Source: Flavobacterium degerlachei (GTDB taxonomy: Bacteria; Bacteroidota; Bacteroidia; Flavobacteriales; Flavobacteriaceae). Taken from it: a stretch of 64,000 nucleotides of DNA. Positions 24,446 through 32,142 of this stretch are shown one piece after another; within the stretch, counting starts at the first letter, position 1, and each line of letters opens with the position of its first letter. The stretch lies in contig NZ_FNMV01000007.1 of assembly GCF_900106645.1 (NCBI RefSeq), positions 1-64,000 of the forward strand, given 5' to 3'. A program made the translations under genes and the position numbers. The notes beneath the pieces were generated by a model, which made no database searches, was not told where the DNA came from, and saw only the letters and a list, made by a program, of their open reading frames with translations.

Positions 24446-25064
24446 AGCCTACTCTGTTTCAAACGTTCTTTCAAAAAAATTCAATCCTTTAGAGTTCTCT
24501 GGTGAATGGGAATCTACACTAGGAAAACCTGACAAGGCCTTTTCGGCGATCATTTGGGGAGGTACTACAAACGGTAAAACCGAAGCGGCTATAAAGTTTG
24601 CAAAGTACCTCACAAATTTCGGGAAAGTAGCCTACGATTCCCTAGAACAGGGGCTTTCGTCAACAATGCAAAATGCATTGGTGCGAAACCATATGGAAAG
24701 TTGTGGTAACTCATTTGTTCTCTTAGATCGTGAACCTTTTGATGAGTTAATTATTAGAATGAGTAAACCCAAATCACCTGATTTCTTATTTGTCGATTCG
24801 GTTCAATACACTCGAATTACTAAGGCTCAATATTACCAACTAAAGGAGTTAATGTTAAAAAAAGGGAAAGGGATCATTTGGATATCACAAGCCAAAGGGA
24901 GTATGCCAAAAGGTGCTTTAGCAGATGATATCATGTTTGATGTCGATTTGAAATTATGGGTTGAGGGATTCAAGATGTTTCCTGACGGACGGTTAAACGG
25001 AGGTGGTCAGCCATTCGTTATATGGGCTCAAAGAGCCGCTAAATATTGGAAAGAGATTATTTAA
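24426..25064 (+). CDS. Phage P-loop ATPase, early region
   Basis: About 212 aa from MAKKINRAYS; an ATG at 24393 would extend further into the previous gene. A Walker A-like GGTTNGKTEAA (about residues 41-51) and a Walker B-like DFLFVDSVQYT suggest a RecA/AAA-type fold. WISQAKGSMPKGALADDI is reminiscent of the helicase/RecA sensor region. It may help DNA replication or recombination; I cannot assign a family. Confidence 0.65.
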   Translation: MAKKINRAYSVSNVLSKKFNPLEFSGEWESTLGKPDKAFSAIIWGGTTNGKTEAAIKFAKYLTNFGKVAYDSLEQGLSSTMQNALVRNHMESCGNSFVLLDREPFDELIIRMSKPKSPDFLFVDSVQYTRITKAQYYQLKELMLKKGKGIIWISQAKGSMPKGALADDIMFDVDLKLWVEGFKMFPDGRLNGGGQPFVIWAQRAAKYWKEII

Positions 25065-25081
25065 AAAAACAAACAAAAGCC

Positions 25082-25489
25082 ATGAACACAGCAAAAACAG
25101 CAACAAAAGAAAACGCAGTAGCCTATTTAATGGAATTGCTACAAAACCAAGAAACAAAAGAAAATTTTATACTCGAGTTCTATATTTTTTGGGTAGAGAA
25201 TGTCACAATAAGGCTTAGAGATTTCCAGAACGTCCTAGCGAGTGGCTCTGTTAATAAATGGTGGCTGCAAGAACTAGCAAAACACGAGGAACACTTTAGA
25301 GAAATAGCCGCCTCTTACCCAGAGATCACTGGTAAAGATAAAGATCAGTTTTATTGCACTATCGTGAATAAAATGATGTCTCGCTTTCCAAAAGCATTGT
25401 TAGACCAGGCGCAAAAAAGAGAGTCAAAACCACAGCTGACAAAAGTAGCCGGGAAAAGAATTGAATACTCCATCATTAATCAAAACTAA
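25082..25489 (+). CDS. Hypothetical early phage protein
   Basis: A 135-aa helical protein (MNTAKTATKENAVAYLMELL...), 17 bp after the ATPase gene. Highly charged, no membrane segments. An in-frame upstream ATG at 25046 overlaps the ATPase gene; I prefer 25082. I do not recognise it. Confidence 0.6.
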   Translation: MNTAKTATKENAVAYLMELLQNQETKENFILEFYIFWVENVTIRLRDFQNVLASGSVNKWWLQELAKHEEHFREIAASYPEITGKDKDQFYCTIVNKMMSRFPKALLDQAQKRESKPQLTKVAGKRIEYSIINQN

Positions 25490-25491
25490 CC

Positions 25492-25632
25492 ATGACAGAA
25501 ACAAAAATTAAAGACCGAATCGAAAAACTGCAAAACTTCCTCATCGAAATGCCCAATCATCCCAACCGAGTGGAGATTGAAACCGACATCAGGAATTTAG
25601 AAAACCGCCTACACCACGAAGATTATGAGTAA
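25492..25632 (+). CDS. Small charged phage protein
   Basis: 46 aa (MTETKIKDRIEKLQNFLIEM...), probably one or two helices. It starts 2 bp after the previous gene and overlaps the next by 8 bp, in the dense run of early genes. Function unknown. Confidence 0.6.
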   Translation: MTETKIKDRIEKLQNFLIEMPNHPNRVEIETDIRNLENRLHHEDYE

Positions 25633-25921
25633 CCGAAAAATCAACCAACGCCTAGAAGACCTGCAGAACGTATTGTTCTATTGTTCAGAATTGCAAAAAG
25701 AAGGAAAGATATATGTGTTCAAAGTGGGCGAACGCATCTGCATTAATCAGGAAAGAGGGTCATTATTTAGCCAACTATCATTTGACAACAACGAGAACTA
25801 TCTACACGAAGTGAGAGGTTATGAATGCCCACCCGCATTAGAGGCAAAAATAAAGTTCACCGTAGAGAAGATACAAGCCACCAACTGGGGCGGATTCAAT
25901 CAAGATCAATATTTAAAATAA
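25625..25921 (+). CDS. Hypothetical phage protein
   Basis: 98 aa (MSNRKINQRLEDLQNVLFYC...), overlapping the previous small gene and ending exactly where the DUF3164 gene begins. It has an N-terminal helix resembling that of its 46-aa neighbour, then a beta-rich part. I do not recognise it. Confidence 0.6.
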   Translation: MSNRKINQRLEDLQNVLFYCSELQKEGKIYVFKVGERICINQERGSLFSQLSFDNNENYLHEVRGYECPPALEAKIKFTVEKIQATNWGGFNQDQYLK

Positions 25922-26665
25922 ATGAACATCAATAATATAATAGTAAATCAACCAATAATTATGAATGCAGCAACATTAGATCTAAGCACGTTCAGTGCGG
26001 AACAATTAAAAGAAGCCTTAGCCAAAAAAGAAGCCAAAAAAGACACAGACCGTGAAGCTTACAAAGCTTTAGTCCTTGAAACGGTACCCAAAGCTATGTT
26101 TCAGCTTTGCGCAGCTTCCGAAGTAATTAGCGAAGCCAAAACCAAAACGTTTCAGTTTTTTGAGCAGGTTTTAGACTTAAAAAATATCGTTTACGGTATA
26201 AAAGAGAAACAACAGTCACACACCTTTTCTACAGATAAAGAAGAAATTACCATCGGGTACCGCATCAATGAGGGTTGGGACGATACCGTAACCGCAGGGA
26301 TTGCAAAAGTCGAAAAGTACATAGGTTCCTTGTCAAAAGACGAAGAAACTGCTTCACTTGTAGACATGCTTTTCAACCTACTAAAAAAAGATGCCAAAGG
26401 AAATTTGAAAGGATCTCGAGTTCTCGAGCTTCAAAAAGCCGCAGCTAAATCTAACGATGAAGAATTTAAAGACGGTGTGGCCATCATTGGGTCAGCATAC
26501 AAGCCGGTGCGCTCTTCATGGTTTATTGAGGCCGCATTAATCAATGAAGATGGCTCTAAAACTAATGTGCCGTTATCCATGTCCTCAGTAGGTTTCTCAG
26601 GAAATTACAAGTTTGATTTTTTTAGCGAAGTAATACCAGCAGATCATGGAGATCAACAACAGTAA
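25922..26665 (+). CDS. DUF3164 family protein
   Basis: A 247-aa protein. DUF3164 is a hallmark of Mu-like phage early regions, with unknown function. Features are an N-terminal AEQLKEALAKKEAKKDTDRE helix and a core TFSTDKEEITIGYRINEGWDDTV. An ATG at 25961 (MNAATLDLST) could be the true start and would leave 234 aa. It sits among replication-associated genes, as in Mu relatives. Confidence 0.85.
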   Translation: MNINNIIVNQPIIMNAATLDLSTFSAEQLKEALAKKEAKKDTDREAYKALVLETVPKAMFQLCAASEVISEAKTKTFQFFEQVLDLKNIVYGIKEKQQSHTFSTDKEEITIGYRINEGWDDTVTAGIAKVEKYIGSLSKDEETASLVDMLFNLLKKDAKGNLKGSRVLELQKAAAKSNDEEFKDGVAIIGSAYKPVRSSWFIEAALINEDGSKTNVPLSMSSVGFSGNYKFDFFSEVIPADHGDQQQ

Positions 26666-26825
26666 TACCAGCATATTATTAGCGATACTGCTAGTACTAC
26701 TGAACGGAAAAGCCATAATTACCTATGTGTTATGGCTTAGATTCAAAATCAAAACCCACTTTAACCAACTAAAAAATGAGACCAACAGTAACGATACTGC
26801 CCCTAGAAGATCATCAGCAATATAG
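26646..26825 (+). CDS. Small single-helix membrane protein
   Basis: 59 aa with one hydrophobic helix (about residues 10-31, ILLAILLVLLNGKAIITYVL) and a polar C-terminus. It starts inside the end of the DUF3164 gene and overlaps the next gene by 50 bp. Function unknown. Confidence 0.5.
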   Translation: MEINNSNTSILLAILLVLLNGKAIITYVLWLRFKIKTHFNQLKNETNSNDTAPRRSSAI

Positions 26826-26982
26826 TGTCAATGGGCATACTGTTTACAAGGATACCAACGGTAACTATATCTCAAGAACGGATTTATCAGACACAGAGAA
26901 TCGAGCTTTCTCCAGGTATAAGAAAATAGTCATTGACAATCCAAGATTTAAAACACACACAAAAGCAACCTATAAATTATAA
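26776..26982 (+). CDS. Hypothetical phage protein
   Basis: 68 aa (MRPTVTILPLEDHQQYSVNG...), soluble, with two likely beta strands and a basic C-terminus. It precedes the next gene by 2 bp. I do not recognise it. Confidence 0.55.
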   Translation: MRPTVTILPLEDHQQYSVNGHTVYKDTNGNYISRTDLSDTENRAFSRYKKIVIDNPRFKTHTKATYKL

Positions 26983-26984
26983 TT

Positions 26985-27269
26985 ATGGCAATGAACGAAG
27001 AAAACCAAATTCAGTATTACGCTAAAATTTCACGAGCAATCGCAAATATTTTTGATGAAGAAGACGAAAATCACATTGATGTTCTCTCAGATGATTTTTC
27101 ACCAAACGATTTCTTTCATGTATTGGCGACTAGAGTTCCTCAAATGATTATGGCAAGATTAACAAGCAACGAAACTGGTCCTTTAGAATTTAATCATTTA
27201 TGCAATAGATTAATAATGCAAGATCGAGAAGACAATAAGAGGAAATTAGTAAAAACGAAAAAACTATAA
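26985..27269 (+). CDS. Hypothetical acidic phage protein
   Basis: 94 aa, acidic N-terminal half (IFDEEDENHIDVLSDDF) and basic C-terminus. It ends 27 bp before the truncated tRNA-like element. No family recognised. Confidence 0.6.
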   Translation: MAMNEENQIQYYAKISRAIANIFDEEDENHIDVLSDDFSPNDFFHVLATRVPQMIMARLTSNETGPLEFNHLCNRLIMQDREDNKRKLVKTKKL

Positions 27270-27296
27270 AAAAACTATTGGTTAGTTAATTCGGTG

Positions 27297-27358
27297 TCCC
27301 GAGTGGAAATAGGTTATCACTTCATTGCATTGCAGGTTCAATTCCTGCCTCGGGAGCA
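27297..27358 (+). tRNA. Truncated tRNA-Cys-like element
   Basis: A perfect 7-bp acceptor stem TCCCGAG/CTCGGGA (27297-27303 with 27349-27355) and a perfect T arm GCAGG-TTCAATT-CCTGC (27332-27348). The D arm is GTGG-AAATAGGTTA-TCAC, with the invariant A and GG. After it come TTCA-TTGCA, equal to the 5' half of a tRNA-Cys anticodon arm (anticodon GCA), then directly the variable loop and T arm. About 11-13 bases forming the 3' half of the anticodon arm are missing. The element is about 60 nt, so it is either a decayed tRNA or a tRNA mimic. Confidence 0.6.
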
Positions 27359-27377
27359 AATTTAAAACAACAATAAA

Positions 27378-27548
27378 ATGAACATAGTATTTATAGAAGA
27401 TTGTGCCGCCGATGGATGCAATAAAAAAAATATTGGACAAGGTAAATAAATGTGCAAAGATCATCAAGACATGTACGAAAGTGGTATTCCTTTCAAAGCT
27501 TTCTACGGAAAAACAGTTCGAAAAAAAGTAATTACAAATGAAAACTAA
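27378..27548 (+). pseudogene. Small zinc-finger-like ORF interrupted by an in-frame stop
   Basis: Codons from ATG 27378 read MNIVFIEDCAADGCNKKNIG, then TAA at 27447-27449, followed without a gap by ATG TGC and MCKDHQDMYESGIPFKAFYG to a stop at 27546. The Cx4C and CxxH halves look like one zinc knuckle split by the stop. It may be a nonsense mutation, two tiny genes, or readthrough. Confidence 0.45.
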
Positions 27549-27900
27549 ATCACCCTATATCTACGAAGGCACAGGAAGTGCCATAGATGACTACCAAAAA
27601 CCAAAGGAACAACTCATAAACATCCTACAGGGCGGTAGATGTCACAATAAAAGCAACTACGGCCTATTCGACTACAAAAACCCCCAACACAAGCGCATCA
27701 TGGCAAACCTGCGCACTGCAAACATAGTGGTTAAAAGCGAACGCTGGGGCGAAGTTGCCGACATGACAGGATGGTTTGACCGCTTTTTAAAGAGCGATAA
27801 AAGCCCAATTAAAAAGCCTTTAAAGGAAATGACCGAAAAGGAAGTATCAAAAATAATAGTCGCCCTGGATGGGGTAGTAATTTGGAAAAACTCAATTTAA
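27538..27900 (+). CDS. Hypothetical phage protein
   Basis: 120 aa (MKTKSPYIYEGTGSAIDDYQ...), soluble. WGEVADMTGWFDRFLKSDKS and a C-terminal KEMTEKEVSKIIVALDGVVIW suggest an alpha/beta protein. It overlaps the interrupted zinc-finger ORF by 11 bp. I do not recognise it. Confidence 0.6.
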   Translation: MKTKSPYIYEGTGSAIDDYQKPKEQLINILQGGRCHNKSNYGLFDYKNPQHKRIMANLRTANIVVKSERWGEVADMTGWFDRFLKSDKSPIKKPLKEMTEKEVSKIIVALDGVVIWKNSI

Positions 27901-27912
27901 AATATAAGTAAT

Positions 27913-28128
27913 ATGGAGATATCAATTTCAGTAATAGTAGGTTTTATTCTCGGGATGTTTTTTGAAGCATGGACTGAGCCGAAAAAAAAAAGAAAAGCAA
28001 AAAAAAGAAAAAAGAACACCGTTCAATGTGGATCTACTGACCTCTATTGTTTCGAATGTGAAATGGAAATGTCAACAAAAGAAAAAAACGGTAGTTTATA
28101 TTGTACTAACTGCAGCTTAATTCATTAA
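27913..28128 (+). CDS. Membrane-anchored zinc-ribbon phage protein
   Basis: 71 aa: an N-terminal membrane helix (about 4-21), a very basic linker (KKKRKAKKRKK) and a C-terminal zinc ribbon with CFECEMEM and CTNCSL. It is oddly similar in plan to small cytoplasm-facing membrane proteins; function unknown. Confidence 0.55.
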   Translation: MEISISVIVGFILGMFFEAWTEPKKKRKAKKRKKNTVQCGSTDLYCFECEMEMSTKEKNGSLYCTNCSLIH

Positions 28129-28130
28129 TC

Positions 28131-28277
28131 ATGGAAAGCTATAGCATTATCGAGGTATGTCCGCACGACATAGCCGAAATTAGAGTAATAGAAAGTGTCG
28201 CCACTTGCGAAACCACTCAACTTATTTGTACCCAATGCGGGGAAGCCTTAGAACCACCAAAAACAGATTGCGCATGA
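28131..28277 (+). CDS. Small zinc-ribbon phage protein
   Basis: 48 aa with cysteines in EVCPHD, ATCETT and ICTQCGEAL, consistent with a zinc ribbon. It starts 2 bp after the previous gene and shares ATGA with the next. Function unknown. Confidence 0.5.
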   Translation: MESYSIIEVCPHDIAEIRVIESVATCETTQLICTQCGEALEPPKTDCA

Positions 28278-28525
28278 CAACAACACATCTTACAATAGAA
28301 GAGCTCACAAAAATGGGTTTTAAGGAACTGGAAGGCGATGCCTTAGATAATAATGGCTATTATCGTTGGTGGGGACTTCAAAAAAACGACTCTGAACTTC
28401 ACGTTACTTACGTGTATGAGGCTGGCAATAAATTCTTAAATGCCTACCTAGAGTTTAACGGCGCAGCTTTAGGTAAAAAAAACTTTTCATCAATAGATAT
28501 TAACATTCTAATCGAATTAATGTAA
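28274..28525 (+). CDS. Hypothetical phage protein
   Basis: 83 aa from ATG 28274 (MTTTHLTIEELTKMGFKELE), which overlaps the previous stop as ATGA; a longer frame from 28205 would cover most of that gene. Alpha/beta content, no membrane helix. Function unknown. Confidence 0.6.
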   Translation: MTTTHLTIEELTKMGFKELEGDALDNNGYYRWWGLQKNDSELHVTYVYEAGNKFLNAYLEFNGAALGKKNFSSIDINILIELM

Positions 28526-28857
28526 TGAAAATTCCTCTTAAACTATCTCCACAGCAATTAGGCGCACTCGTTCACTCGTTTAACGCCATTGGTAAAATAC
28601 CAGTAAACACAAGAGACGTGAGAGTGGCGCGATCTATCCTGGACAAAGTAATTGTCAAGCTCAAGAAAAAACACATCGAGATCGACTGGAACCAGACGCT
28701 ATTTTCTAAGAAAAAGAAAACCACACTTACTTTAGAATATTACGAGGCGCACTATCTCGAGTATTTTGTCACCATAGTGGACAACTACCCTATGAGTGAA
28801 TATGACCGTAACGTGATTCGCTATATTAAAAATGATTTAAACCAAAAATTAGCATGA
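28525..28857 (+). CDS. Hypothetical phage protein
   Basis: 110 aa (MKIPLKLSPQQLGALVHSFN...), helical and basic. It overlaps both neighbours by 1 and 4 bp. No family recognised. Confidence 0.6.
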   Translation: MKIPLKLSPQQLGALVHSFNAIGKIPVNTRDVRVARSILDKVIVKLKKKHIEIDWNQTLFSKKKKTTLTLEYYEAHYLEYFVTIVDNYPMSEYDRNVIRYIKNDLNQKLA

Positions 28858-29192
28858 AACAAAAAATATACATCGCCGGTAAAGTAACCGGATTACCACC
28901 AGAAGAAGTAGCGGCAAAGTTTGCAACAACCTGCGCAAGGGTAGCTATGGAAGGTTTAGAACCTATTAGTCCTATTGAAGTAGTCAACAACCCTGAAGCC
29001 GAGTGGAACAGCGCAATGAAACAATGCCTTAACGCACTAATGAAATGCGATGCCGTACTAGCGATGCCGTGTTATGAGCAATCAAGAGGTGCAAAAGTTG
29101 AATTGTGGCTATCATTTAATTTGTCAATCCCTGTATTTTTTGAACTAGAAGAACTAAAACAATGGAACAACTCACGACAACCTACACAGTAA
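28854..29192 (+). CDS. DUF4406 (deoxyribosyltransferase-like) protein
   Basis: A 112-aa protein with KIYIAGKVTGLP at the N-terminus and CDAVLAMPCYEQSRGAKVELWLS, matching DUF4406, a nucleoside 2-deoxyribosyltransferase-like fold common in phages. It may act on nucleotides or serve in DNA modification. The motif SRGAKVE fits the family's conserved S-x-G-A-x-x-E. Confidence 0.8.
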   Translation: MKQKIYIAGKVTGLPPEEVAAKFATTCARVAMEGLEPISPIEVVNNPEAEWNSAMKQCLNALMKCDAVLAMPCYEQSRGAKVELWLSFNLSIPVFFELEELKQWNNSRQPTQ

Positions 29193-29611
29193 AGATTGAA
29201 AGCGGTGGTATCTGGCAGTTTAAATACAATTTAAACGGGGTTTTAATCCACTTTAATGTCATGGAAGGCGAACTCAGCACCGCGCACTCAGACTGGCTGT
29301 ATAAGAAAGGAAAGTTTCCCTACCTCGAAGACCACATAAAGGACTGGAAAAAGAAACTCAAGCAACTCACCATCGAGGTGGGAGAACCAGACTTTAGCTT
29401 TGAAGCCCTTTGGGATTTTTACGGCAACAAAGTATCAAAGTTTGACGCCCAGAAAAGCTTTAATAAATTATCACAAGCCGATAAAATAAAATGCTTTCTC
29501 GCTACACCAGGATACAAGAAGTATCTCGCCAAAAAACAAACCGGAACGGCACACCTTGCCACATTCATTAACCGCCAGTACTATCACGATGACTGGGTAA
29601 AAGCAACATAA
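29162..29611 (+). CDS. Hypothetical phage protein
   Basis: 149 aa. It overlaps the DUF4406 gene by 31 bp. The region EALWDFYGNKVSKFDAQKSFNKLSQADKIKC is like a helical segment found in phage replication proteins, but I cannot assign a family. Confidence 0.55.
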   Translation: MEQLTTTYTVKIESGGIWQFKYNLNGVLIHFNVMEGELSTAHSDWLYKKGKFPYLEDHIKDWKKKLKQLTIEVGEPDFSFEALWDFYGNKVSKFDAQKSFNKLSQADKIKCFLATPGYKKYLAKKQTGTAHLATFINRQYYHDDWVKAT

Positions 29612-29612
29612 A

Positions 29613-29819
29613 ATGAATCAAAAAATAAAAAACACCAAAGCCTTTCAAGCACTCACGCCCATGCAACAGGGGGTTTACAAACGCAGCAGACCCATGCAAG
29701 AAATGACAGATCAATACCGCATGGCAACTAACACCACGACTGAGCAATGGCTTAACGATCACAAACCAAATGGAGTATTTAAAAGTATAATATTAGAACT
29801 GATAGAAGATGCAAGATAG
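29613..29819 (+). CDS. Hypothetical phage protein
   Basis: 68 aa (MNQKIKNTKAFQALTPMQQG...), basic. It starts 1 bp after the previous gene and overlaps the next by 11 bp. No family recognised. Confidence 0.55.
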   Translation: MNQKIKNTKAFQALTPMQQGVYKRSRPMQEMTDQYRMATNTTTEQWLNDHKPNGVFKSIILELIEDAR

Positions 29820-29946
29820 AAATTTAGCAGAGCTAGAAAGGCAAGCTCGGGAATATCAAGAAGTAGCCCGAGCATCAAAATTAATGTGGCAAAAAAAGAG
29901 AAACAAACAAACTCATTTAACTCCTAAAAAAAAGAAACGAAAATGA
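29809..29946 (+). CDS. Small basic phage protein
   Basis: 45 aa (MQDRNLAELERQAREYQEVA...), probably one helix with a lysine-rich tail (KKKKRK). It shares ATGA with the next gene. Confidence 0.5.
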   Translation: MQDRNLAELERQAREYQEVARASKLMWQKKRNKQTHLTPKKKKRK

Positions 29947-30449
29947 TACTAGGATTTAGCACACAGATAAACAAGAAGCCTACATATTTTGTAGAGAAAA
30001 TTCATAAATGTTTTTCTTTAAAAGAAGTTTACATGATTGCGGGATTAAACCCCGCATTGCATTACCCAAAGGACTATAACTATATTGCAAAGGATAAAAA
30101 ACCCGCTAAACTCCACACCATCCGTGAAGACAAAACCAACCGATGGAAAGCAGGCATGAAGATTGATTTTTTTATCAATATGTATAGAAAAGAGATGTTT
30201 CGGTTTGCTCCGGTTCTGCCAGTAGTGAGTGTTCAAGATTTTGAGATTGTTTACTATACAGATCGAGAAGTGTTACGAAATGATTTACCACCCAAAAGGG
30301 CTATTGTCATTGACGACAAACGTTTATCAGAAGATAAATGGCTAGAACTAGCCCAAAACGACGGTTTCGACACGGTAGAAGAATTCTTTGCTTACTTCAA
30401 TGAAGATTTTACAGGTAAACTAATTCACTGGACAGATAAAAAATATTAA
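29943..30449 (+). CDS. ASCH/PUA-like domain phage protein
   Basis: A 168-aa protein. KLHTIREDKTNRWKAGMKI and DGFDTVEEFFAYF...GKLIHWT match the pattern of ASCH/PUA-fold proteins (T-I-R, D-G-F-x-x-x-E-E-F, then H-W). Such folds bind RNA or nucleotides. It is one of the last genes of the early operon. Confidence 0.65.
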   Translation: MILGFSTQINKKPTYFVEKIHKCFSLKEVYMIAGLNPALHYPKDYNYIAKDKKPAKLHTIREDKTNRWKAGMKIDFFINMYRKEMFRFAPVLPVVSVQDFEIVYYTDREVLRNDLPPKRAIVIDDKRLSEDKWLELAQNDGFDTVEEFFAYFNEDFTGKLIHWTDKKY

Positions 30450-30453
30450 AAAC

Positions 30454-30798
30454 ATGAGAACAAAATCAATAAATAAATCAGAAATACTAGCTATTCATAA
30501 TTTTTTAAGGGATGCTATATACCACTTCAGAGTAATGAACTGTAACCCGGATGAATTAATTGTCAGCTTACCTAATTGGCTACAACAGCTTTTAACTAGC
30601 TATCCAATGACTAATTATCTAGATCATAGCCTAGCAATGATTTTAGAACATTCAAGGTATTTTGATGTTAAAATACAGTACCATTATAGTGATGAAGTGG
30701 TAGTGTTTTTTAAAGACTACCACTTGAACCCCATTTTTTTTAAACCAGTCATTCACACAATTAATTTTGAGAAAGAGGAAAACCGTAAGGAATCATAA
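30454..30798 (+). CDS. Hypothetical phage protein
   Basis: 114 aa (MRTKSINKSEILAIHNFLRD...), helical at the N-terminus and beta-rich later. It follows the ASCH gene by 4 bp. No family recognised. Confidence 0.55.
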   Translation: MRTKSINKSEILAIHNFLRDAIYHFRVMNCNPDELIVSLPNWLQQLLTSYPMTNYLDHSLAMILEHSRYFDVKIQYHYSDEVVVFFKDYHLNPIFFKPVIHTINFEKEENRKES

Positions 30799-30820
30799 AA
30801 CAATCTAAATACCTTTAATT

Positions 30821-30964
30821 ATGCAACATATCTGGAACGATCATCACCGCCAAATACAAGAGATAGACCACCGCTTTAAAATGCGGATTAGGGTTTTGAA
30901 AATAATGGCAATAGTTTTATTTGCCACCTTTATAATAATATGTGCAAATAATTTTTACATTTGA
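30821..30964 (+). CDS. Small membrane protein
   Basis: 47 aa with a polar N-terminus and a C-terminal membrane helix (about 26-44, VLKIMAIVLFATFIIICANN). It precedes the next gene by 3 bp. It might be a lysis-related or accessory protein; this is a guess. Confidence 0.5.
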   Translation: MQHIWNDHHRQIQEIDHRFKMRIRVLKIMAIVLFATFIIICANNFYI

Positions 30965-30967
30965 TTT

Positions 30968-31156
30968 ATGGAGATACATTATTATGAACAAAAAGTCGCA
31001 AGGTATTTTATTATTATTGATGGAGTCTACGAAATTTCAACAGATAGTTTAGATAAAGTCATTAGCTATATCAAAGGGCGTTCGATACCAGATATAATGC
31101 TTTTGGACGTTCACGAAAGGAAATGGATAGATGTCGAGTCGCTACTAAAAATATAA
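30968..31156 (+). CDS. Hypothetical small phage protein
   Basis: 62 aa (MEIHYYEQKVARYFIIIDGV...), small alpha/beta protein. Ends 11 bp before the secreted-protein gene. Confidence 0.5.
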   Translation: MEIHYYEQKVARYFIIIDGVYEISTDSLDKVISYIKGRSIPDIMLLDVHERKWIDVESLLKI

Positions 31157-31167
31157 ATCAAATAATT

Positions 31168-31827
31168 ATGAAAAAATCACTACTACTACTCACAGCATTA
31201 TTAATTGGCTTTTTTAGTCAAGCCCAAACAGTTGCTGAAATAGCTATGGAAAGCGTGAGACAAAGCGATATAAAAGAAAAAGCGGCAAAAGATGCACAAG
31301 CGGCAAAAGATGCAATTTTTAACCACCCTAACGCTGACTTCATAATGTCTTTAGAAAAGATGAATATTGAACAAGTTAGGAATTTTGCTGATGAAATAGC
31401 TAATTCTGGTAAAACTAAATGGGAATTTTTAAAAATAACTGAAAATGAAAAAATAGGATATTGTCGTGTAAAGTATATAGATCCATCTGTGCCTGCTGAT
31501 TTAAAAGAGAAAATAACAAAAGGGAGTGAAGTATGTGAAAAATGTTTTGAAGTGAATTTTGTATTATACTTTGAAGGAGAGAATAAAGATTTAGAAATAA
31601 AAGGAGTTAAGCAATATCGTTTTAGAGAGGTTACTGGTAAGTATTTAGATTTATTTTCTACATGGCAGCGAGTTTTTAAAACAAATGCAACTTTAGAAAC
31701 AGCACTTTCAGATTATTCACTTTTAGAGCTCAAACATCGAGCTGTTGGTGTTAATTACTGGTTTAGAAAAAACGAAACCACCTGGACAATATCAAATCAT
31801 TCTAACTATTCAAAAACCGCTCAATAG
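31168..31827 (+). CDS. Secreted protein of unknown function (possible lysogenic-conversion gene)
   Basis: 219 aa from ATG 31168, with a clear signal peptide MKKSLLLLTALLIGFFSQAQ. The mature part begins helical (KEKAAKDAQAAKDAIFN) and contains a cysteine pair in CEKCFEVNFVLYFEG. Phage early regions rarely encode exported proteins; together with its terminator this suggests a cargo gene. I do not recognise the domain. Confidence 0.65.
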   Translation: MKKSLLLLTALLIGFFSQAQTVAEIAMESVRQSDIKEKAAKDAQAAKDAIFNHPNADFIMSLEKMNIEQVRNFADEIANSGKTKWEFLKITENEKIGYCRVKYIDPSVPADLKEKITKGSEVCEKCFEVNFVLYFEGENKDLEIKGVKQYRFREVTGKYLDLFSTWQRVFKTNATLETALSDYSLLELKHRAVGVNYWFRKNETTWTISNHSNYSKTAQ

Positions 31828-31840
31828 AGCGGTTTTTTTT
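31812..31840 (+). terminator. Terminator of the early gene run
   Basis: ACCGCTC/GAGCGGT stem with flanking A and T tracts and a 4-base loop, overlapping the end of the secreted-protein gene. It closes the long plus-strand run of early genes. Confidence 0.82.
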
Positions 31841-31857
31841 ATGCCTATCAATTGGTG

Positions 31858-31888
31858 TTGCACAATAGATAAAAACTATTTACATTTG
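31858..31888 (+). promoter_or_regulatory. Consensus promoter TTG-N20-TACATTTG
   Basis: TTG at 31858-31860 and TACATTTG at 31881-31888 with a 20-base spacer. The ATG of the next gene begins 5 bp after the -7 element, so the transcript would be nearly leaderless. It is independent of the early and late operons. Confidence 0.7.
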
Positions 31889-31893
31889 CTTAT

Positions 31894-32142
31894 ATGTCTA
31901 TCTCCCTAAATCGCAGTCTTGGTATTCAACGCAATAAGCTGTTACGTTACAGACTTATCAAAGAGTTGTACCAAAAACACAAGACCGAAGACATTCCTAC
32001 TACAGTAGTTTGGCGCAAATACATTTGCCCGATTTACCCCATTTCAAGAACAACACTTTACGAAGTGCTTTGTACTCCAGTCACTTCGGAACTTAAAAAA
32101 GTCGAGGATTTAATTGCTGTTCAAACTCGATTGTTTTATTAA
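31894..32142 (+). CDS. Hypothetical protein with own promoter
   Basis: 82 aa (MSISLNRSLGIQRNKLLRYR...), basic, with a helix-turn-helix-like PISRTTLYEVLCTPV. It is transcribed towards the minus-strand head block, overlapping its last gene by 4 bp. The separate consensus promoter suggests expression in the prophage. Possibly a small regulator; unconfirmed. Confidence 0.6.
   Translation: MSISLNRSLGIQRNKLLRYRLIKELYQKHKTEDIPTTVVWRKYICPIYPISRTTLYEVLCTPVTSELKKVEDLIAVQTRLFY

Noticed and set aside
27282..27467. A 61-codon minus-strand ORF across the tRNA-like element
   Set aside because: It is antisense to the tRNA-like structure and has no start context; the plus-strand structure explains the region better.
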